Positions 51,621 through 61,251 of a DNA stretch of 64,000 nt are shown here, one piece after another. A model generated the notes under the pieces. The model ran no database searches, was not told the DNA's origin, and saw only the letters and a program-made list of their open reading frames with translations. The stretch is from CBDDHT01 sp965227905 (lineage in GTDB: Bacteria > Pseudomonadota > Alphaproteobacteria > Rhizobiales > Methyloligellaceae): contig OZ245780.1 of assembly GCA_965227905.1 (NCBI GenBank), positions 682,001 through 746,000 on the forward strand. Reading direction: 5' to 3'. The stretch's first letter is position 1. Each line of letters starts with the position of its first letter. The translations under genes and the position numbers were made by a program.

Positions 51621-52113
51621 GGCGGTCTGCTTCTGCCTGTGTCTCGGCCATCTTTGTGATGATCTCGTTAAGCTGGGCTCTTGCCTGAGCGAGTTCTGCC
51701 TTCAACTTGCCGACATTGCCTCTGTTGCTTCCCGCGGCGGCCTTTGCCTTGGCCAGGGATTCGTTCGCCTCGTCCAGCGCTCGACTGAGGTCGGAGACCT
51801 GCGTCTCGGCAGCCGCCCGGGCAGCGAGCGCGTCCGCGACGTTGGATTTGGCTTTCTCACGGAAGCTGGCAACGTCGGCCAACTCCTGCTTGGCTGCAGC
51901 AAGAGCCGTTTCCGCAGCCTCTTTCTCCTTGACTGCTTCGGAAATTTGATCGCCCACATTAAGGAGCCTGCTCTTGGCTGCGATCATTTGTGATGTCGTA
52001 TAGGCGAGTCCAGCCACGAGCAGTGCACAAAGGATCCAAACTGTGATTGGCGTACCTCGTCGTTTCTGCGGCGGTTGTTGCGGCGCATTGCCGGATGCAG
52101 CCTGGTCGCTCAT
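51589..52113 (-). CDS. Membrane-anchored coiled-coil protein
   Basis: This 174-residue protein of unknown function has a Pro/Gln-rich cytoplasmic N-terminus (NAPQQPPQKRRG), one transmembrane helix (about 22-43, TPITVWILCALLVAGLAYTT) and a long uninterrupted coiled coil rich in Ala, Glu and Lys to the end (ISEAVKEKEAAETALAAAKQ onward). GGGAG lies about nine bases before ATG 52113. It probably has a scaffold or envelope-associated role. It overlaps the aminotransferase gene tail to tail by 32 bases. Confidence 0.72.
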   Translation of the reverse strand: MSDQAASGNAPQQPPQKRRGTPITVWILCALLVAGLAYTTSQMIAAKSRLLNVGDQISEAVKEKEAAETALAAAKQELADVASFREKAKSNVADALAARAAAETQVSDLSRALDEANESLAKAKAAAGSNRGNVGKLKAELAQARAQLNEIITKMAETQAEADRLRARLEAQRQ

Positions 52114-52274
52114 GACCCAATCTCCCAAATTGGCCCGTCCGTCTTCCCTAGATATGCATTATTGCCATGGGGCGATGTTTGGCTAGGCCGGTCTTTAAAA
52201 TGGTAAACGACCACTGTGGTCTTAATTTCTGAGCCAAGACAATTATTTGTGCGTTTGCAACCCAAAGGGTCAAG

Positions 52275-52727
52275 ATGGTTGAAATCTATGTCGATGCCGA
52301 TGCCTGCCCTGTCAAAGAAGAGGTCATCCGCGTCGCTCAGCGCCATGGTCTGAAGACTTTTCTGGTAACGGACGGCGGTCTTCGCCCCAGCCGAGATCCG
52401 ATGGTCGAACTTGTTATTGTCGCCCAAGGTGCCGATGCAGCCGACGATTGGATCGCGGAAAACATTCAGCCCGCGGATATCTGTGTCACGAACGACATTC
52501 CCTTGGCTGCGCGATGCCTGGAACGCCAGGCGTTCGCGCTCAAGCCGAATGGCGATGCCTTCACCGTCGATGGGATCGGCATGGCGCTGGCAAATCGGGA
52601 ATTGATGCAGGGCCTGCGAGAGACCGGTGCGATCACAGGCGGACCGAAGCCCTTCAGCAAGGCAGATCGCTCAGCTTTCCTGAATCACCTCGAGACATGC
52701 GTTCAGGCCGCCAAACGGCAAACCTGA
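52275..52727 (+). CDS. YaiI/YqxD family (DUF188) protein
   Basis: This 150-residue protein of the YaiI/YqxD family has a PIN-like fold. Signatures are IYVDADACPVKEEVIRVAQR, DAADDWIAENIQPADICVTN and TGGPKPFSKADRSAFLNHLE. The biochemical role is not established. It is convergent with the hydroxyacid dehydrogenase gene, with one base between the stop codons. Confidence 0.92.
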   Translation: MVEIYVDADACPVKEEVIRVAQRHGLKTFLVTDGGLRPSRDPMVELVIVAQGADAADDWIAENIQPADICVTNDIPLAARCLERQAFALKPNGDAFTVDGIGMALANRELMQGLRETGAITGGPKPFSKADRSAFLNHLETCVQAAKRQT

Positions 52728-52728
52728 G

Positions 52729-53721
52729 CTAGAGCATTGCCGGATAGACGCGATCAGGCGGCGAGTGACCATCGAAAAAGGTCTTGATATTGATGATGAC
52801 CTTTTCGCCCATGTCGACCCGGCCTTCCAGCGTCGCCGAACCAGTATGCGGCAGGACGACGACCCGATCGCTTTTCAACAGTTTCGGGTTCACTGCCGGT
52901 TCGTGCTCGAACACATCAAGGCCGGCGCCCGCAATCTCGTTGCCCTCGACCATGCGCGCCAAGGCGTTTTCATCGATGACTTCGCCGCGTGCGGTGTTCA
53001 CCACATAGGCCGTCGGCTTCAGAAGCTTCAATCGACGGGCCGACAGGAGGTGATAGGTCGCAGGCGTATGGGGGCAGTTGACGGAAATGATGTCCATCCG
53101 TGCCAGCATCTGGTCCAGGCTTTCCCAATAGGTTGCTTCGAGTTCGTTCTCGACCTGATCGGAGACACGCCGTCGGTTGTGGTAGTGGATTTGCAGGCCA
53201 AACGGTTTTGCGCGCCTTGCAACGGCCTGACCGATGCGGCCCATGCCGACGATACCGAGGCGCTTGCCGGTAATGCGATGGCCCAGCATCCAGGTCGGTG
53301 ACCAACCCTGCCAATTAGCGTCGGGCGCCTTCAGGAACATGGCAGCCTCGGTCAGCCGTCTCGGTACGGCCAGGATCAGCGCCATGGTCATGTCAGCTGT
53401 GTCTTCGGTCAAAACCCCTGGCGTGTTCGTAACGATAATCCCGCGATTGCGCGCGGTTTCCAGGTCGATATTGTCGACACCGGTTCCAAAGTTCGCGATC
53501 AGCTTCAGCTGGTCGCCCGCCTGACTGAGGACGGAGCGATCAATACGATCGGTTACGGTTGGGACAAGGACGTCCGCCCGCTTGACCGCTTCTATCAGCT
53601 GGGCCTGCGACATGGGCTTGTCGTCGATATTCAGTTCGGCATCGAATAGCTCCCGCATCCGTGTCTCGACGACTTCCGGCAGCGTGCGGGTTACGATTAC
53701 CAAAGGCGTGTCAGAAGGCAT
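52729..53721 (-). CDS. D-2-hydroxyacid dehydrogenase (glyoxylate/hydroxypyruvate reductase type)
   Basis: This 330-residue NAD(P)-dependent enzyme has the Rossmann motif LGIVGMGRIGQAVARRA, the catalytic Arg in VNTARGEVIDENAL, the Glu in DVFEHEPAVNPKLL and the His in VLPHTGSATLEGR. It reduces an alpha-keto acid such as glyoxylate or hydroxypyruvate; the exact substrate is not determined by eye. It stands as a single gene with 264 bases of upstream sequence, in which I see nothing specific. Confidence 0.9.
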   Translation of the reverse strand: MPSDTPLVIVTRTLPEVVETRMRELFDAELNIDDKPMSQAQLIEAVKRADVLVPTVTDRIDRSVLSQAGDQLKLIANFGTGVDNIDLETARNRGIIVTNTPGVLTEDTADMTMALILAVPRRLTEAAMFLKAPDANWQGWSPTWMLGHRITGKRLGIVGMGRIGQAVARRAKPFGLQIHYHNRRRVSDQVENELEATYWESLDQMLARMDIISVNCPHTPATYHLLSARRLKLLKPTAYVVNTARGEVIDENALARMVEGNEIAGAGLDVFEHEPAVNPKLLKSDRVVVLPHTGSATLEGRVDMGEKVIINIKTFFDGHSPPDRVYPAML

Positions 53722-53985
53722 GAGGCAGCTCCAGGGACTTGCTCCACAGCGTCACCATTGGGGGGATCGGGCGTTGTTTCTCTATCAGATGGCAAGTCAG
53801 AAAACAAAGGACCTAGTTCGATTGTTTGCCTTGGTCCATTCATATTTTTGCAGCATATGGCGCACTACCGTGGCCTAAAGCAAGTTGAGAATGCCAGTGG
53901 AACACGATCTTGGTATCTTTATTGGCAATCAGGCTTGGCGAATGGGTAGCGGGTCTTGCCGCTTCGAAACATCGGTGCAGATTGG

Positions 53986-54555
53986 ATGGCAGAGATGAAA
54001 TTGGGGCAAAAGGTGCGACTTTGCCTTCTCCGATTGCCGATTCTCCTGTTGGCGCCGGTGTTGTTGCCTCCGTTTTCCGTTGCGGTCGCTCAGGATGCAG
54101 CCGCAAGCACGGCGAAAGTTGGCGCAAGCGGGCTCAGAATTCCCCGTTTCGTCAGTCTTAAGTCGAACCGCGTCAATGTGCGCAAGGGGCCGAGTACCGA
54201 TCACGCCGTGGCGTGGGTCTTTTCGAAGATAGGTCTTCCAGTCGAGATTACGGCAGAATCGGGCAACTGGCGGCGGATACGGGATTCAGAAAGTACAGAA
54301 GGCTGGGTGTTTCATAGTCTGCTGAGTGGGCGCAGAACCGCACTGATTCAACCTTGGGTCGACAATGAGGAAACGGTCTCTCTCTACAAAGAACGATCTG
54401 CGGATAGTGGTTTAGTCGCGCGATTGAGATCTGGCGTGCTGACAAGTGTCATCAACTGTAATGGCACGTGGTGCCAAGTCTCAATGGACGAATATGCGGG
54501 TTGGATCCAGCAGAACAAGCTGTGGGGTGTGTATGACGACGAGAGGATCCGCTGA
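53986..54555 (+). CDS. Exported SH3-domain protein
   Basis: This protein of about 189 residues has a signal peptide (about 1-36, LCLLRLPILLLAPVLLPPFS) and two bacterial SH3 (SH3b, DUF1058-like) modules. The first is SNRVNVRKGPSTDHAVAWVF to about residue 110, ending GWVFHSLLSGRR; the second ends GWIQQNKLWGVY. Such alphaproteobacterial proteins are periplasmic and probably bind cell wall. ATG 53995 is an alternative start. It is convergent with irr. Confidence 0.82.
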   Translation: MAEMKLGQKVRLCLLRLPILLLAPVLLPPFSVAVAQDAAASTAKVGASGLRIPRFVSLKSNRVNVRKGPSTDHAVAWVFSKIGLPVEITAESGNWRRIRDSESTEGWVFHSLLSGRRTALIQPWVDNEETVSLYKERSADSGLVARLRSGVLTSVINCNGTWCQVSMDEYAGWIQQNKLWGVYDDERIR

Positions 54556-54580
54556 AACAGGAGGCATCCTGCCAGCTGAG

Positions 54581-54982
54581 TCAGCGCTTCTCGACCAACC
54601 TGACAAGCACGTCGATACGCGAAATTTCCATGTTTTCCGGGGGCTCCGGTAGCCCATCGACACTGAGCGCGCCAGGCTCAATATCCACCAACTTGCCGTC
54701 GCGCTCACAGAAAAAGTGAAAATGGTTCGATGTGTTGGTGTCGAAGTAGGTCTTTGCCCCTTCGACCGCGACCTCTCGCAAGAGACCGGCTTCTGTGAAC
54801 TGATGCAGCGTATTATAAACAGTTGCCAGCGAAACCGGAACGGACTCTTTCACAGCCTCTTCATGCAAGGCTTCGGCCGTCAGATGCCGATCGCCGCGGC
54901 TGAACAGCAATTCAGCGAGTGACATACGCTGGCGTGTTGGTCTCAAACCGGCGTTACGGAGCATCTCTTCGACGTTCTTCAC
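54581..54982 (-). CDS. irr: Irr, Fur-family iron/haem response regulator
   Basis: This 133-residue Fur-superfamily protein resembles rhizobial Irr. The winged helix contains RPTRQRMSLAELLFSRGDRH and SLATVYNTLHQFTEAGLLRE, and NHFHFFCERDGKLVDI covers the metal/haem-binding histidines (rhizobial Irr has HHH; here H-F-H). The CxxC zinc pairs of true Fur are absent. Divergent placement next to fabA-fabB-fabI is conserved in rhizobia. Confidence 0.88.
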   Translation of the reverse strand: MKNVEEMLRNAGLRPTRQRMSLAELLFSRGDRHLTAEALHEEAVKESVPVSLATVYNTLHQFTEAGLLREVAVEGAKTYFDTNTSNHFHFFCERDGKLVDIEPGALSVDGLPEPPENMEISRIDVLVRLVEKR

Positions 54983-55184
54983 GGCAATTCGCCCATAGCT
55001 CTTCGCGCCTCGAACGGCGGGTTCACAGTCGGCCGAATATATGCAGTCTGGGCATCAACTGCAAGTCAGACATCATCTATCAGATTATAGGGTATCCGTT
55101 GGGCTAACGCCGTGAGTGACAGGCTTTTGATGCCCGTGCGACTATGATAGGAAATATCGGAAGAAATCAGAGTGAGGCTGCCAT

Positions 55185-55721
55185 ATGGGCGCGGATACCA
55201 GCACAGTTTCAGAGCTTCCATCGAGCTTCGGCTACGAGGACCTCCTGGCCTGCGCTCGCGGAGAGCTTTTTGGCCCCGGAAATGCGCAGTTACCGTTACC
55301 GCCAATGCTGATGTTCGACCGCATCTCGCATATCAGCGCAGATGGCGGAGAACATGGTCGTGGGAAAGTGATTGCTGAGCTGGATGTCACGCCCGACCTT
55401 TGGTTTTTCGCCTGCCATTTCAAGGGCGATCCCGTCATGCCCGGCTGCCTTGGATTGGATGCGCTGTGGCAATTGCTGGGATTCTTTTTGGGATGGCTTG
55501 GTGAGCCTGGACGCGGCCGGGCCATCAGTGTCGGGTCGGTGAAATTCAGCGGAATGGTACTGCCGACGGTAAAAAAGATCGAATATCATGTAGACCTGCG
55601 CCGCGTGATATCCCGAAAGCTGGTGCTTGGAACCGGCGATGGGGTCTTGAAAGCCGATGGCGAGCCGATCTATGTGGCATCGGATCTGCGCGTCGGCCTG
55701 TTTGCCGATTCCAAAGAGTAA
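55185..55721 (+). CDS. fabA: 3-hydroxydecanoyl-ACP dehydratase/isomerase
   Basis: FabA introduces the cis double bond in the anaerobic unsaturated fatty acid pathway. The 178-residue protein has the catalytic H78 in WFFACHFKGDPVMPG and D92 in GCLGLDALWQLLGF, matching E. coli H70 and D84. It begins the fabA-fabB-fabI run facing irr. Confidence 0.95.
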   Translation: MGADTSTVSELPSSFGYEDLLACARGELFGPGNAQLPLPPMLMFDRISHISADGGEHGRGKVIAELDVTPDLWFFACHFKGDPVMPGCLGLDALWQLLGFFLGWLGEPGRGRAISVGSVKFSGMVLPTVKKIEYHVDLRRVISRKLVLGTGDGVLKADGEPIYVASDLRVGLFADSKE

Positions 55722-55843
55722 GCCGGGGCATCGCAGCCTGTTCCTGCTTATGAAACAAGTTCACTTCGTTTCGGTTTTCACGCGTTGACTGCTTTGCTGT
55801 TGGCCGCTGCGCCACCCCAAAGCCTGAGAATTAGGAAAACAAT

Positions 55844-57061
55844 ATGAGACGTGTCGTCGTTACGGGGATGGGGATTGTATCCTCGATCGGCAACAACACT
55901 CAGGAGGTGTTGGCGTCACTCCGGGAAGGCAAATCCGGGATTGTTCGAGCTGATGACTATGTCGAGCTCGGATTCCGCTGCCAAGTTCACGGCGCGCCCG
56001 CGGTTGACTGGGAAGAGCTGATCGATCGTAAGGTGCGCCGCTTCATGGGCGCTGGCGCGGGCTGGAACTACATTGCCATGCAGCAGGCAATCCAGGATTC
56101 CGGTCTGGAAGACGATGACATTTCGAATGTGCGGACCGGCATGATCATGGGATCGGGCGGCCCTTCGACGAAAGCGATCGTCAAGGCTGCAGATACGACT
56201 CGTTCGCGCGGTCCGAAGAAGGTTGGACCTTTCGAGGTGCCTAAGACCATGTCGAGCACCAACTCGGCGACACTCGCAACGCCGTTCAAGATAAAGGGCG
56301 TCAATTACTCGATTTCATCGGCCTGTTCCACGTCTGCGCATTGCATCGGCAATGGCGCTGAACTCATTCAGTGGGGCAAGCAGGACATCGTCTTCGCCGG
56401 CGGCGGCGAAGAGTTGGATTGGACGCTCTCGGTCCTTTTCGATGGCATGGGAGCAATGTCTTCCAAGTTCAATGAAACGCCGGAAACCGCCAGTCGCGCC
56501 TATGACGTCAATCGAGATGGATTCGTGATCGCGGGCGGCGCCGGTGTCTTGGTACTGGAAGAGTTGGAGCATGCGCGTGCCAGAGGGGCCAAGATCTACG
56601 GTGAAGTGGCCGGGTACGGAGCGACATCGGACGGTTTCGATATGGTGCAGCCGTCGGGCGAAGGTGCCGTCCGCTGCATGAATCTGGCCATGGATGGCAT
56701 TGGAGAGCGTATCGACTATATCAATCCTCACGCGACATCGACTCCCATCGGAGACATTCGAGAGGTTGAGGCGATTCGTGAGGTCTTTGGCGACGAAGTT
56801 CCTGCGATCAGTGCGACGAAGTCCTTGACCGGCCACTCACTCGGTGCAACCGGTGTGCAGGAGTCGATCTATTCGATGTTGATGATGAACAATGGTTTCA
56901 TTGCCGCCTCTGCCAATATCGAGGAGCTCGATCCGGACATGGCGGATATGCCGATTGTTCAAGAGCGCCAGGATAATGTTGAGGTTAACTGTGTGATGTC
57001 CAATAGTTTTGGATTTGGAGGCACAAACGCCACATTGATCTTTAGGCGTTACGACTCGTAG
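55844..57061 (+). CDS. fabB: Beta-ketoacyl-ACP synthase I
   Basis: FabB elongates the unsaturated acyl chain produced by FabA. The 405-residue thiolase-fold enzyme has nucleophile C161 (SISSACSTSAHC), the two catalytic histidines (INPHATSTPIGD and SLTGHSLGATG) and a C-terminal NSFGFGGTNATLIF. It lies 122 bases after fabA. Confidence 0.96.
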   Translation: MRRVVVTGMGIVSSIGNNTQEVLASLREGKSGIVRADDYVELGFRCQVHGAPAVDWEELIDRKVRRFMGAGAGWNYIAMQQAIQDSGLEDDDISNVRTGMIMGSGGPSTKAIVKAADTTRSRGPKKVGPFEVPKTMSSTNSATLATPFKIKGVNYSISSACSTSAHCIGNGAELIQWGKQDIVFAGGGEELDWTLSVLFDGMGAMSSKFNETPETASRAYDVNRDGFVIAGGAGVLVLEELEHARARGAKIYGEVAGYGATSDGFDMVQPSGEGAVRCMNLAMDGIGERIDYINPHATSTPIGDIREVEAIREVFGDEVPAISATKSLTGHSLGATGVQESIYSMLMMNNGFIAASANIEELDPDMADMPIVQERQDNVEVNCVMSNSFGFGGTNATLIFRRYDS

Positions 57062-57110
57062 CGGCGGGGATTGCTTGAAATAGATTTGTAAAGTCGGGAC
57101 GAGAACGAGA

Positions 57111-57971
57111 ATGACAGTGAATGATGTTGCCTCTCCTGGGCCGTTGCTGGCCGGTAAGAGAGGACTTGTTATGGGCGTTGCGAACGATCGGTCCATCGCG
57201 TGGGGAATTGCACGCGTTCTGGCCGGGCAGGGGGCCGAACTGGCATTCACCTATCAGGGTGATGCGTTCGGCCGTCGCGCAGTGCCATTGGCCGAGTCAG
57301 TAGGATCGGAGATCATCGTATCTTGCGATGTCGAAGACCTTGATAGCGTTGACAATGTTTTCGATGCCATTCGCACGAAGTGGGGCAAGCTGGATTTTGT
57401 GGTCCACGCGCTCGCCTTCTCGGATCGTAACGAGCTCAAGGGCCGTTATGCCGATACAAGCCGTGAAAATTTCACGCACACGATGGTTATTTCGTGTTTC
57501 TCGTTCACCGAGATCGCCAAGCGTGCGGCCGATCTGATGACTGATGGCGGCAGTCTCCTCACCTTGACTTACGCCGGATCTACACGGGTCGTGCCTTGCT
57601 ACAATGTGATGGGTGTTGCCAAGGCGGCACTTGAAGCCAGTGTCCGATATCTTGCCGTCGACCTCGGTCCACAGGGTGTCCGTGTCAACGCACTCTCCCC
57701 CGGGCCGATGCGCACGCTCGCCGGTGCGGGCATTTCAGATGCCCGGCTGCTGTTCAATTACCAGAAAGAGCACGCACCGATGAAATCCACACCAACGCTC
57801 GATCAAGTTGGTGGATCGGCTCTCTATCTGCTGTCGGATCTTTCCGGCGCAGTGACGGGCGAGGTTCATTTCGCGGACTGTGGCTACGACATTACCGCGA
57901 TGCCGACCCTCGAAGATCTGAAGCGGATGAACGGTGATTTCGACGAAGGCTCTGCAGAAGCGGCGCAATAG
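57111..57971 (+). CDS. fabI: Enoyl-ACP reductase (NADH), FabI type
   Basis: FabI completes each elongation cycle. This 286-residue short-chain dehydrogenase has GVANDRSIAWGIARVLA at the cofactor site and the catalytic Tyr/Lys in TRVVPCYNVMGVAKAALEAS (Y-x6-K), with SPGPMRTLAGAGI following. It is the third gene of the fabABI run, 49 bases after fabB. Confidence 0.96.
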   Translation: MTVNDVASPGPLLAGKRGLVMGVANDRSIAWGIARVLAGQGAELAFTYQGDAFGRRAVPLAESVGSEIIVSCDVEDLDSVDNVFDAIRTKWGKLDFVVHALAFSDRNELKGRYADTSRENFTHTMVISCFSFTEIAKRAADLMTDGGSLLTLTYAGSTRVVPCYNVMGVAKAALEASVRYLAVDLGPQGVRVNALSPGPMRTLAGAGISDARLLFNYQKEHAPMKSTPTLDQVGGSALYLLSDLSGAVTGEVHFADCGYDITAMPTLEDLKRMNGDFDEGSAEAAQ

Positions 57972-58029
57972 CGACGATGATGCTGCGAGAAATGGGATTC
58001 GCAGCAATCATCATTGGTTTTGACATCGA

Positions 58030-58878
58030 ATGATTGGCTTGTTCGACTCCGGACATGGTGGTTTGACCGTCTTCCGCGCACTAACGCGGCGGTTTCCCGG
58101 TTCTCGATTTCTCTATTTGGGAGACCATGAGAACGCTCCTTATGGCGATCGTTCGTCGGCCGAAATCATCGAATTGACACGTACAGGCGTAGAGTGCCTC
58201 TTCGACCAGGGATGCCGGCTGGTCATTCTGGCCTGCAACACGGCGACAGCGGTGGCGTGCCGAACCCTGCAGCAGAATTGGTTGCCGCATGCCGGTCGAC
58301 CGGGCTGCAACATATTGGGCGTTGTCGCACCCATGGTGGAGGCTGCCACACAAACGCCCTGGGCCGTTACGACACCGCAATATCCTCAGAAGTACAATGC
58401 GGATGTGGTCGCCGTTTTCGCGACCACACGGACGGTGCATAGCGATGTCTATACGGAAGAGATCCTGAAGCGGTGCCCAAAGGCCGGTGTCATGCAGCAG
58501 GCATGCCCGGATCTGGCTGGTGCGATCGAGCGCGGCGAATCGGATGATGTTCTCAACGCTCTCGTCGAATCTTATGTCCGCGAGTTGGTTGCGACGGCCC
58601 ATCCGCGGATCCCGCATTGGGCAATCCTTGGATGCACCCACTATCCGTTAGTGGAGATGCATTTTCGCCGCCACCTGCCGGATGCAACGCGCCTTCTTAG
58701 CCAACCGGAAGTGGTCGCGGACAGCCTGGAGGATTATCTGACGCGTCATCCTCACTATCTGACCGAGGATCCCGAGGGTTTGGAGGCGCGCTTGCTGACG
58801 ACTGGTGACGCGGAAGAAGTCGCCCGCACCGTCAAACCCTTCTGGTCGGACGCAATGGCTTTCCGGACAATTAGCTAA
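58030..58878 (+). CDS. murI: Glutamate racemase
   Basis: MurI supplies D-glutamate for peptidoglycan. The 282-residue protein has FDSGHGGLTVFRAL, the two catalytic cysteines in ILACNTATAVACR and LGCTHYPLVE, and YLGDHENAPYGDRS. The start is the ATG at 58030, 58 bases after fabI. It is convergent with pnp. Confidence 0.94.
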   Translation: MIGLFDSGHGGLTVFRALTRRFPGSRFLYLGDHENAPYGDRSSAEIIELTRTGVECLFDQGCRLVILACNTATAVACRTLQQNWLPHAGRPGCNILGVVAPMVEAATQTPWAVTTPQYPQKYNADVVAVFATTRTVHSDVYTEEILKRCPKAGVMQQACPDLAGAIERGESDDVLNALVESYVRELVATAHPRIPHWAILGCTHYPLVEMHFRRHLPDATRLLSQPEVVADSLEDYLTRHPHYLTEDPEGLEARLLTTGDAEEVARTVKPFWSDAMAFRTIS

Positions 58879-58898
58879 AGCAGAAGTCTTTAGAGAGT

Positions 58899-58930
58899 AA
58901 AAAGGCCGAGCCCCCGAAAGAGCCCGGCCT
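58899..58930 (-). terminator. Rho-independent terminator for pnp
   Basis: Read on the minus strand, AGGCCGGGCTC pairs with GGGGCTCGGCCT (one or two G-T pairs) around a TTTCG loop and is followed by TTTTTA. It lies about 50 bases downstream of the pnp stop at 58979. On the plus strand the stem ends without a T tract, so it serves pnp and not murI. Confidence 0.82.
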
Positions 58931-58978
58931 GACAACGAGCGATCGGCAGTCTCTTGTGACCGCCATCGGCATTCGCGT

Positions 58979-61114
58979 TTACGACGCTTCGGCAGCGCCT
59001 TTCTCTTCCCGGGGAATTTCTTCACCGGTTTCCTGGTTCACGACCTTCATCGACAAGCGAACCTTGCCGCGGTCGTCGAAGCCCATAAGTTTTACAAAGA
59101 CATCGTCGCCTTCCTTGACCACATCCGTCACCTGACGAACACGTTCGGGTGCGAGTTGAGAGATATGGACGAGACCGTCCTTGGGTCCGAAGAAGTTTAC
59201 GAAGGCACCGAAGTCGACGACTTTCACGACTTTACCCTTGTAGATCACGCCCTCTTCCGGCTCGGATGTAATCTTCTTGATGCGGTCGAGCGCATCGTTG
59301 ATGGATGCCGAGTTCGAAGACGACACTTTCACGGTGCCATCGTCAGAGACATCGATCTTCGCGCCGGTCTCTTCAACCATGGCACGGATCACGGAGCCGC
59401 CGGTTCCGATAATGTCACGGATCTTATCGACCGGGATATTGATGACCTCGATACGCGGGGCATGTTCGCCAAGTTCGCTACGCGCGGAGGTCAGCGATTT
59501 CGACATCTCGCCGAGGATATGCAGGCGGCCATCCTTGGCCTGTGCCAGGGCCGTGCTCATGATCTCCTCGGTAATCCCGGTGATCTTGATGTCCATCTGC
59601 AGCGACGTAATACCCGCATCGGTGCCGGCAACCTTGAAGTCCATGTCACCCAAATGATCTTCATCGCCAAGGATATCCGACAGCACGGCATACTGATCGC
59701 CGTCCTTGATAAGGCCCATCGCGATACCGGCGACAGGTCGGTCCAGAGGCACACCGGCATCCATCATGGCCAATGACGAACCGCAAACGGTAGCCATTGA
59801 CGATGAGCCGTTGGACTCGGTGATTTCGGAGACGATCCGCACCGTATAGGGAAACGAGTCCTTCTCGGGCATCACAGGATGCATGGCACGCCACGCTAGC
59901 TTGCCATGGCCGATTTCGCGTCGGCCTGTAAAGCCGACCCGGCCTGTCTCACCCACCGAGAAGGGCGGGAAATTGTAGTGGAGCAGGAAGTTCTCCTTGT
60001 AGGTTCCTTCGAGCGCGTCGATGAACTGTTCGTCTTCACCGGTGCCGAGCGTTGCGACCACAAGGGCTTGTGTCTCGCCGCGTGTGAAGAGTGCACTGCC
60101 ATGAGCGCGGGGGAGGACACCGACCTCGCAGACGATTGGGCGTACGGTCTGCAAATCACGACCGTCGATGCGCATTTTCGTTTCAAGAATGCTGCCGCGA
60201 ACGACTTCCTTCTCGACCGATTTGAAGGCATCTGCCACCAGGCGCGCCTCATCGTTCTCCGAATCGGCATCGGCGACAGCTTCGACGGCGGCCGTCTTGA
60301 TCTCGGCGACCCGCTCTTGGCGCGGCTGCTTTTCGGCGATCTGATAGGCTTGCTTGAGGTCAGATTGAGCCTGTTCGCGAACTCGGTCGACATAGGCTTC
60401 ACTTTCGACCGGCGCGATATCCCAAGGTTCCTTGGCAGCACGTTCGGCCAAACGGATAATGGCATCGATGACCGGCTGAAACTCCTTGTGGCCGTGCATC
60501 ACGGCGCCGAGCATGACGTCTTCGGGCAGCTCTTCAGCCTCCGATTCGACCATCAGAACGGCATCCTGCGTTCCTGCAACGACGAGATCCAGTTTGGTGT
60601 CGCCCATTTGATCGAGTGTCGGGTTGAGAACATACTCGCCATCGATATAGCCGACACGGGCACCGCCGATCGGTCCCATGAAAGGGACGCCCGAGAGTGT
60701 AAGTGCGGCTGAAACGCCAACCATGGCGACCATGTCGGGATCGTTCTCCAGGTCGTGGCTCAAAACATTGACGATGATCTGGGTATCGTTCTTGAAGCCG
60801 TCGGCGAACAAGGGGCGGATCGGACGGTCGATGAGGCGGCAGGTGAGCGTTTCCTTTTCGCCTGGACGTCCTTCACGTTTAAAAAAGCCGCCGGGAATCT
60901 TGCCGGCGGCATAGGTCTTTTCTTGGTAATTTACGGTCAGTGGGAAAAAATCGACACCTGGCCGCGGGCTGCGCTCGGCGACGACGGTCGCAAGGACCGA
61001 TGTTTCGCCATACTGCGCTAGCACTGCGCCATCGGCTTGGCGGGCCACGCGACCTGTTTCAAGCCTCAAGGGGCGTCCGCCCCAATCAATTTCTTCCACG
61101 TGCTTATCGAACAT
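58979..61114 (-). CDS. pnp: Polyribonucleotide nucleotidyltransferase (PNPase)
   Basis: This is a phosphorolytic 3'-5' exoribonuclease of 711 residues. It has two RNase PH domains (first with GKIPGGFFKREGRPGEKETL; second with FTRGETQALVVATLGT, GRREIGHGKLAWRA and DILGDEDHLGDMDFKVAGT), a KH domain (IRDIIGTGGSVIRAMVEETG, about 560-615), and an S1 domain (GKVVKVVDFGAFVNFFGPKD, about 625-695). It follows rpsO on the same strand, the usual arrangement. Confidence 0.97.
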   Translation of the reverse strand: MFDKHVEEIDWGGRPLRLETGRVARQADGAVLAQYGETSVLATVVAERSPRPGVDFFPLTVNYQEKTYAAGKIPGGFFKREGRPGEKETLTCRLIDRPIRPLFADGFKNDTQIIVNVLSHDLENDPDMVAMVGVSAALTLSGVPFMGPIGGARVGYIDGEYVLNPTLDQMGDTKLDLVVAGTQDAVLMVESEAEELPEDVMLGAVMHGHKEFQPVIDAIIRLAERAAKEPWDIAPVESEAYVDRVREQAQSDLKQAYQIAEKQPRQERVAEIKTAAVEAVADADSENDEARLVADAFKSVEKEVVRGSILETKMRIDGRDLQTVRPIVCEVGVLPRAHGSALFTRGETQALVVATLGTGEDEQFIDALEGTYKENFLLHYNFPPFSVGETGRVGFTGRREIGHGKLAWRAMHPVMPEKDSFPYTVRIVSEITESNGSSSMATVCGSSLAMMDAGVPLDRPVAGIAMGLIKDGDQYAVLSDILGDEDHLGDMDFKVAGTDAGITSLQMDIKITGITEEIMSTALAQAKDGRLHILGEMSKSLTSARSELGEHAPRIEVINIPVDKIRDIIGTGGSVIRAMVEETGAKIDVSDDGTVKVSSSNSASINDALDRIKKITSEPEEGVIYKGKVVKVVDFGAFVNFFGPKDGLVHISQLAPERVRQVTDVVKEGDDVFVKLMGFDDRGKVRLSMKVVNQETGEEIPREEKGAAEAS

Positions 61115-61251
61115 ATTGCTTTCTCAGCTTTCCTCGGAACCCCAATGGTTCCGTCTATCGTGCGTATTCCTGATGTGCGGATTGTATTTTTGAACACACC
61201 TAGAGCGCTGGTTGGCGCGTGGCTCTCTGCGAGCCGCAAGGTGTTCTCGGC
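61115..61251 (-). other. rpsO-pnp intergenic stem-loop
   Basis: On the minus strand GAACACCT (from about 61246) can pair with AGGTGTGTTC (ending about 61193) around an inner perfect stem, GGCTC-N5-GAGCC (61221-61235). No T tract follows, so it is not a simple terminator. In enterobacteria a stem in the same place is cut by RNase III and used for pnp autoregulation; a similar role here is inference. Confidence 0.4.
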
